Virus record (IMG/VR): IMGVR_UViG_3300025873_000010
Location: 1-38,888 of that record
Direction: 5' to 3' (one strand)
DNA: 38,888 nucleotides
Source of the DNA: a virus
Shown here one piece after another: positions 38,034-38,888 of the stretch. The translations under genes and the position numbers were made by a program. The stretch's first letter is position 1; the number at the start of each line of letters is the position of its first letter. Below the pieces are notes generated by a model. The model was not told the DNA's origin. It ran no database searches and saw only the letters and a list, made by a program, of their open reading frames with translations.

Positions 38034-38853
38034 CTGCTTTGATTCCAGCCCGTTTTGCTTCACGTTCGGAGCGGATTCTTCTAATTCTTATTATTTCGTC
38101 ATTAAGTGGCAGACACTTCCAGATTCCTTTAAGTGAGTAATAAACGATTGAATACCGCTTGGAATACTCGGACAGCCGTTGGATAGGGGTAACGCCGTGA
38201 AGGATACCTTGGCCATCGAAGTAGAGGATGGACTTGTCTCGCAGGGTGATGCCGATGTTAAACTCGGGCAGGGACAGGTATCCCCCGGTTATGCCTTCCT
38301 TAAACACGACCATACCAGACCAGACATTGCGGTAGTTACCGGAGTCGAAGTGATACTTGAGAGGGTTGTTCTCGTTAATGATACCGCTGGTAAAGGGAGC
38401 GTCGTAAATCTTCCAATCTTCGCCTACCTTCGCTTCAGTCTCTGCCTTGTGCTTGGCATAGAGGTCGGGATTAACCTTCTGATAATTCCTTCCCACCATG
38501 GACGCGGCCTTGACGATAATGCTGTTTTGCTTGGGGAACTCGCGGCTAAGTGAGGTTACGCTGCAATAATCCTTGCGTAGTACCTTGCGTGGTTCGTAGC
38601 CAAAGACTCGGGAAGTGGTCTTGAGTCCTCCCTGTCTGAAATTGGTGGTGTACTTGATCGTCTTGCAAGCTAACCGCAACGGTTCAAGGTTGTCCTCGGG
38701 GATGACATAGGAGAGGGCAAGCTTACCGTCCTCGTAGAGGCTGAACGGTTCGTCGATTAGCGTCTCGTAGTCGGCTTCAACGGCATGACGATTCTTGTAC
38801 GCCTTGAGGTCGAGCTTGCGCCTTGTCCCGTCTATTCTCATGACAGCAGCCAT
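38023..38853 (-). CDS. TET/JBP-like 2-oxoglutarate/Fe(II) DNA base dioxygenase
   Basis: 276 residues. The double-stranded beta-helix signature is visible: HFD (H168, D170), followed by SGNYRNVWSGMVVFKEG, GGYLSLPEFN near 190-199, FDGQGILHGVTPI with distal H219, and RYSIVYYS with R233 for the 2-oxoglutarate carboxylate. The GG-L-LPE and HGVTPI segments are characteristic of the TET/JBP branch, which oxidises the methyl group of 5-methylcytosine or thymine in DNA. It would supply the hydroxymethyl base for the kinase and aGPT-PPlase. Its start (ATG 38853 or ATG 38841, the latter overlapping the kinase stop as ATGA) lies in the terminal repeat. Substrate base is not decided by the sequence. Confidence 0.82.
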   Translation of the reverse strand: MAAVMRIDGTRRKLDLKAYKNRHAVEADYETLIDEPFSLYEDGKLALSYVIPEDNLEPLRLACKTIKYTTNFRQGGLKTTSRVFGYEPRKVLRKDYCSVTSLSREFPKQNSIIVKAASMVGRNYQKVNPDLYAKHKAETEAKVGEDWKIYDAPFTSGIINENNPLKYHFDSGNYRNVWSGMVVFKEGITGGYLSLPEFNIGITLRDKSILYFDGQGILHGVTPIQRLSEYSKRYSIVYYSLKGIWKCLPLNDEIIRIRRIRSEREAKRAGIKADVH

Positions 38854-38888
38854 GTTAGCATGACCTTTGCGGCTACCTCGGTTTCATC
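38235..38888. repeat. Terminal direct repeat, right copy (partner 1-654)
   Basis: Second copy of the end repeat, with the same length and no gaps relative to 1-654. It contains most of the dioxygenase gene and the last codons of the kinase, so joining the ends restores the operon order. Confidence 0.9.
38838..38888 (-). CDS. P-loop kinase, right-end fragment (C-terminal 16 codons and stop)
   Basis: These bases are identical to 604-654, the end of the kinase gene, and are cut by the contig edge. They show that the gene upstream of the dioxygenase is the kinase in both end copies, which supports a circular genome. Confidence 0.8.
   Translation of the reverse strand, partial: DETEVAAKVMLTWLLS

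Overview
This window is the genome of a tailed double-stranded DNA phage (Caudoviricetes). It is probably a metagenomic or viral contig of one complete, circularly permuted genome, not a piece of a bacterial chromosome. Every credible gene lies on the minus strand, so transcription runs from high to low coordinates. The first 654 bases reappear at the end (38235-38888) without gaps but with 41 mismatches by hand count. The contig therefore closes into a circle of about 38.2 kb, and the two ends seem to come from two alleles. The head module (TerL, DUF935 portal, protease/scaffold, F-like protein) is Mu-like, but no transposase, integrase, CI-type repressor, tail sheath or baseplate is visible. 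This points to a siphovirus-like virion and no recognised lysogeny. A probable lipoprotein spanin suggests a Gram-negative host. One small excisionase-fold protein (9964-10248) recalls proteins common in Verrucomicrobiota, which is only a weak host hint.

Layout in transcription order: (a) 38.85-37.6 kb, TET/JBP-like DNA base dioxygenase and two small DNA-binding-type proteins; (b) 37.5-30.5 kb, terminase, portal, head completion, protease/scaffold, decoration protein and major capsid; (c) 30.5-26.6 kb, LamG fiber protein, Ala/Pro/Glu-tailed small proteins and small membrane or secreted proteins that may be lysis genes; (d) 26.6-16.4 kb, neck and tail: adaptor, terminator, tube, probable chaperone, short tape measure, distal tail, a 1499-residue tail protein and a possible spanin; (e) 16.4-16.2 kb, a 239-base control region, the longest stretch without a gene; (f) 16.2-11.0 kb, small early accessory genes, several with the same GAAAGGAAC ribosome-binding leader, plus a DUF932 protein, an ADP-ribosyltransferase-like protein and a cloverleaf-like RNA element; (g) 11.0-6.6 kb, a tightly coupled recombination/replication operon (RecT, PD-(D/E)XK nuclease, SSB-tail protein, RuvC-like resolvase, two DUF1376 proteins); (h) 6.5-0.6 kb, an F-like head protein, two paralogous DUF2589 proteins, and a DNA hypermodification cassette.

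The most exciting system is that cassette, which runs through the contig junction: ParB-like protein, a fusion of a fold-type II PLP enzyme with an alpha-glutamyl/putrescinyl-thymine pyrophosphorylase (aGPT-PPlase) domain, a P-loop kinase, and a TET/JBP-type 2-oxoglutarate/Fe(II) oxygenase. Read together they suggest a four-step pathway acting on polymerised DNA: oxidise a base methyl group (thymine, or 5-methylcytosine if a methylase exists elsewhere), phosphorylate the hydroxymethyl group, replace the (pyro)phosphate with an amine or amino acid, and tailor the adduct by PLP chemistry. No dUMP/dCMP hydroxymethylase and no DNA methyltransferase is visible, so hydroxylation would have to be made in situ. 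The chemistry is inferred from family membership; the fused architecture and gene order are seen directly.
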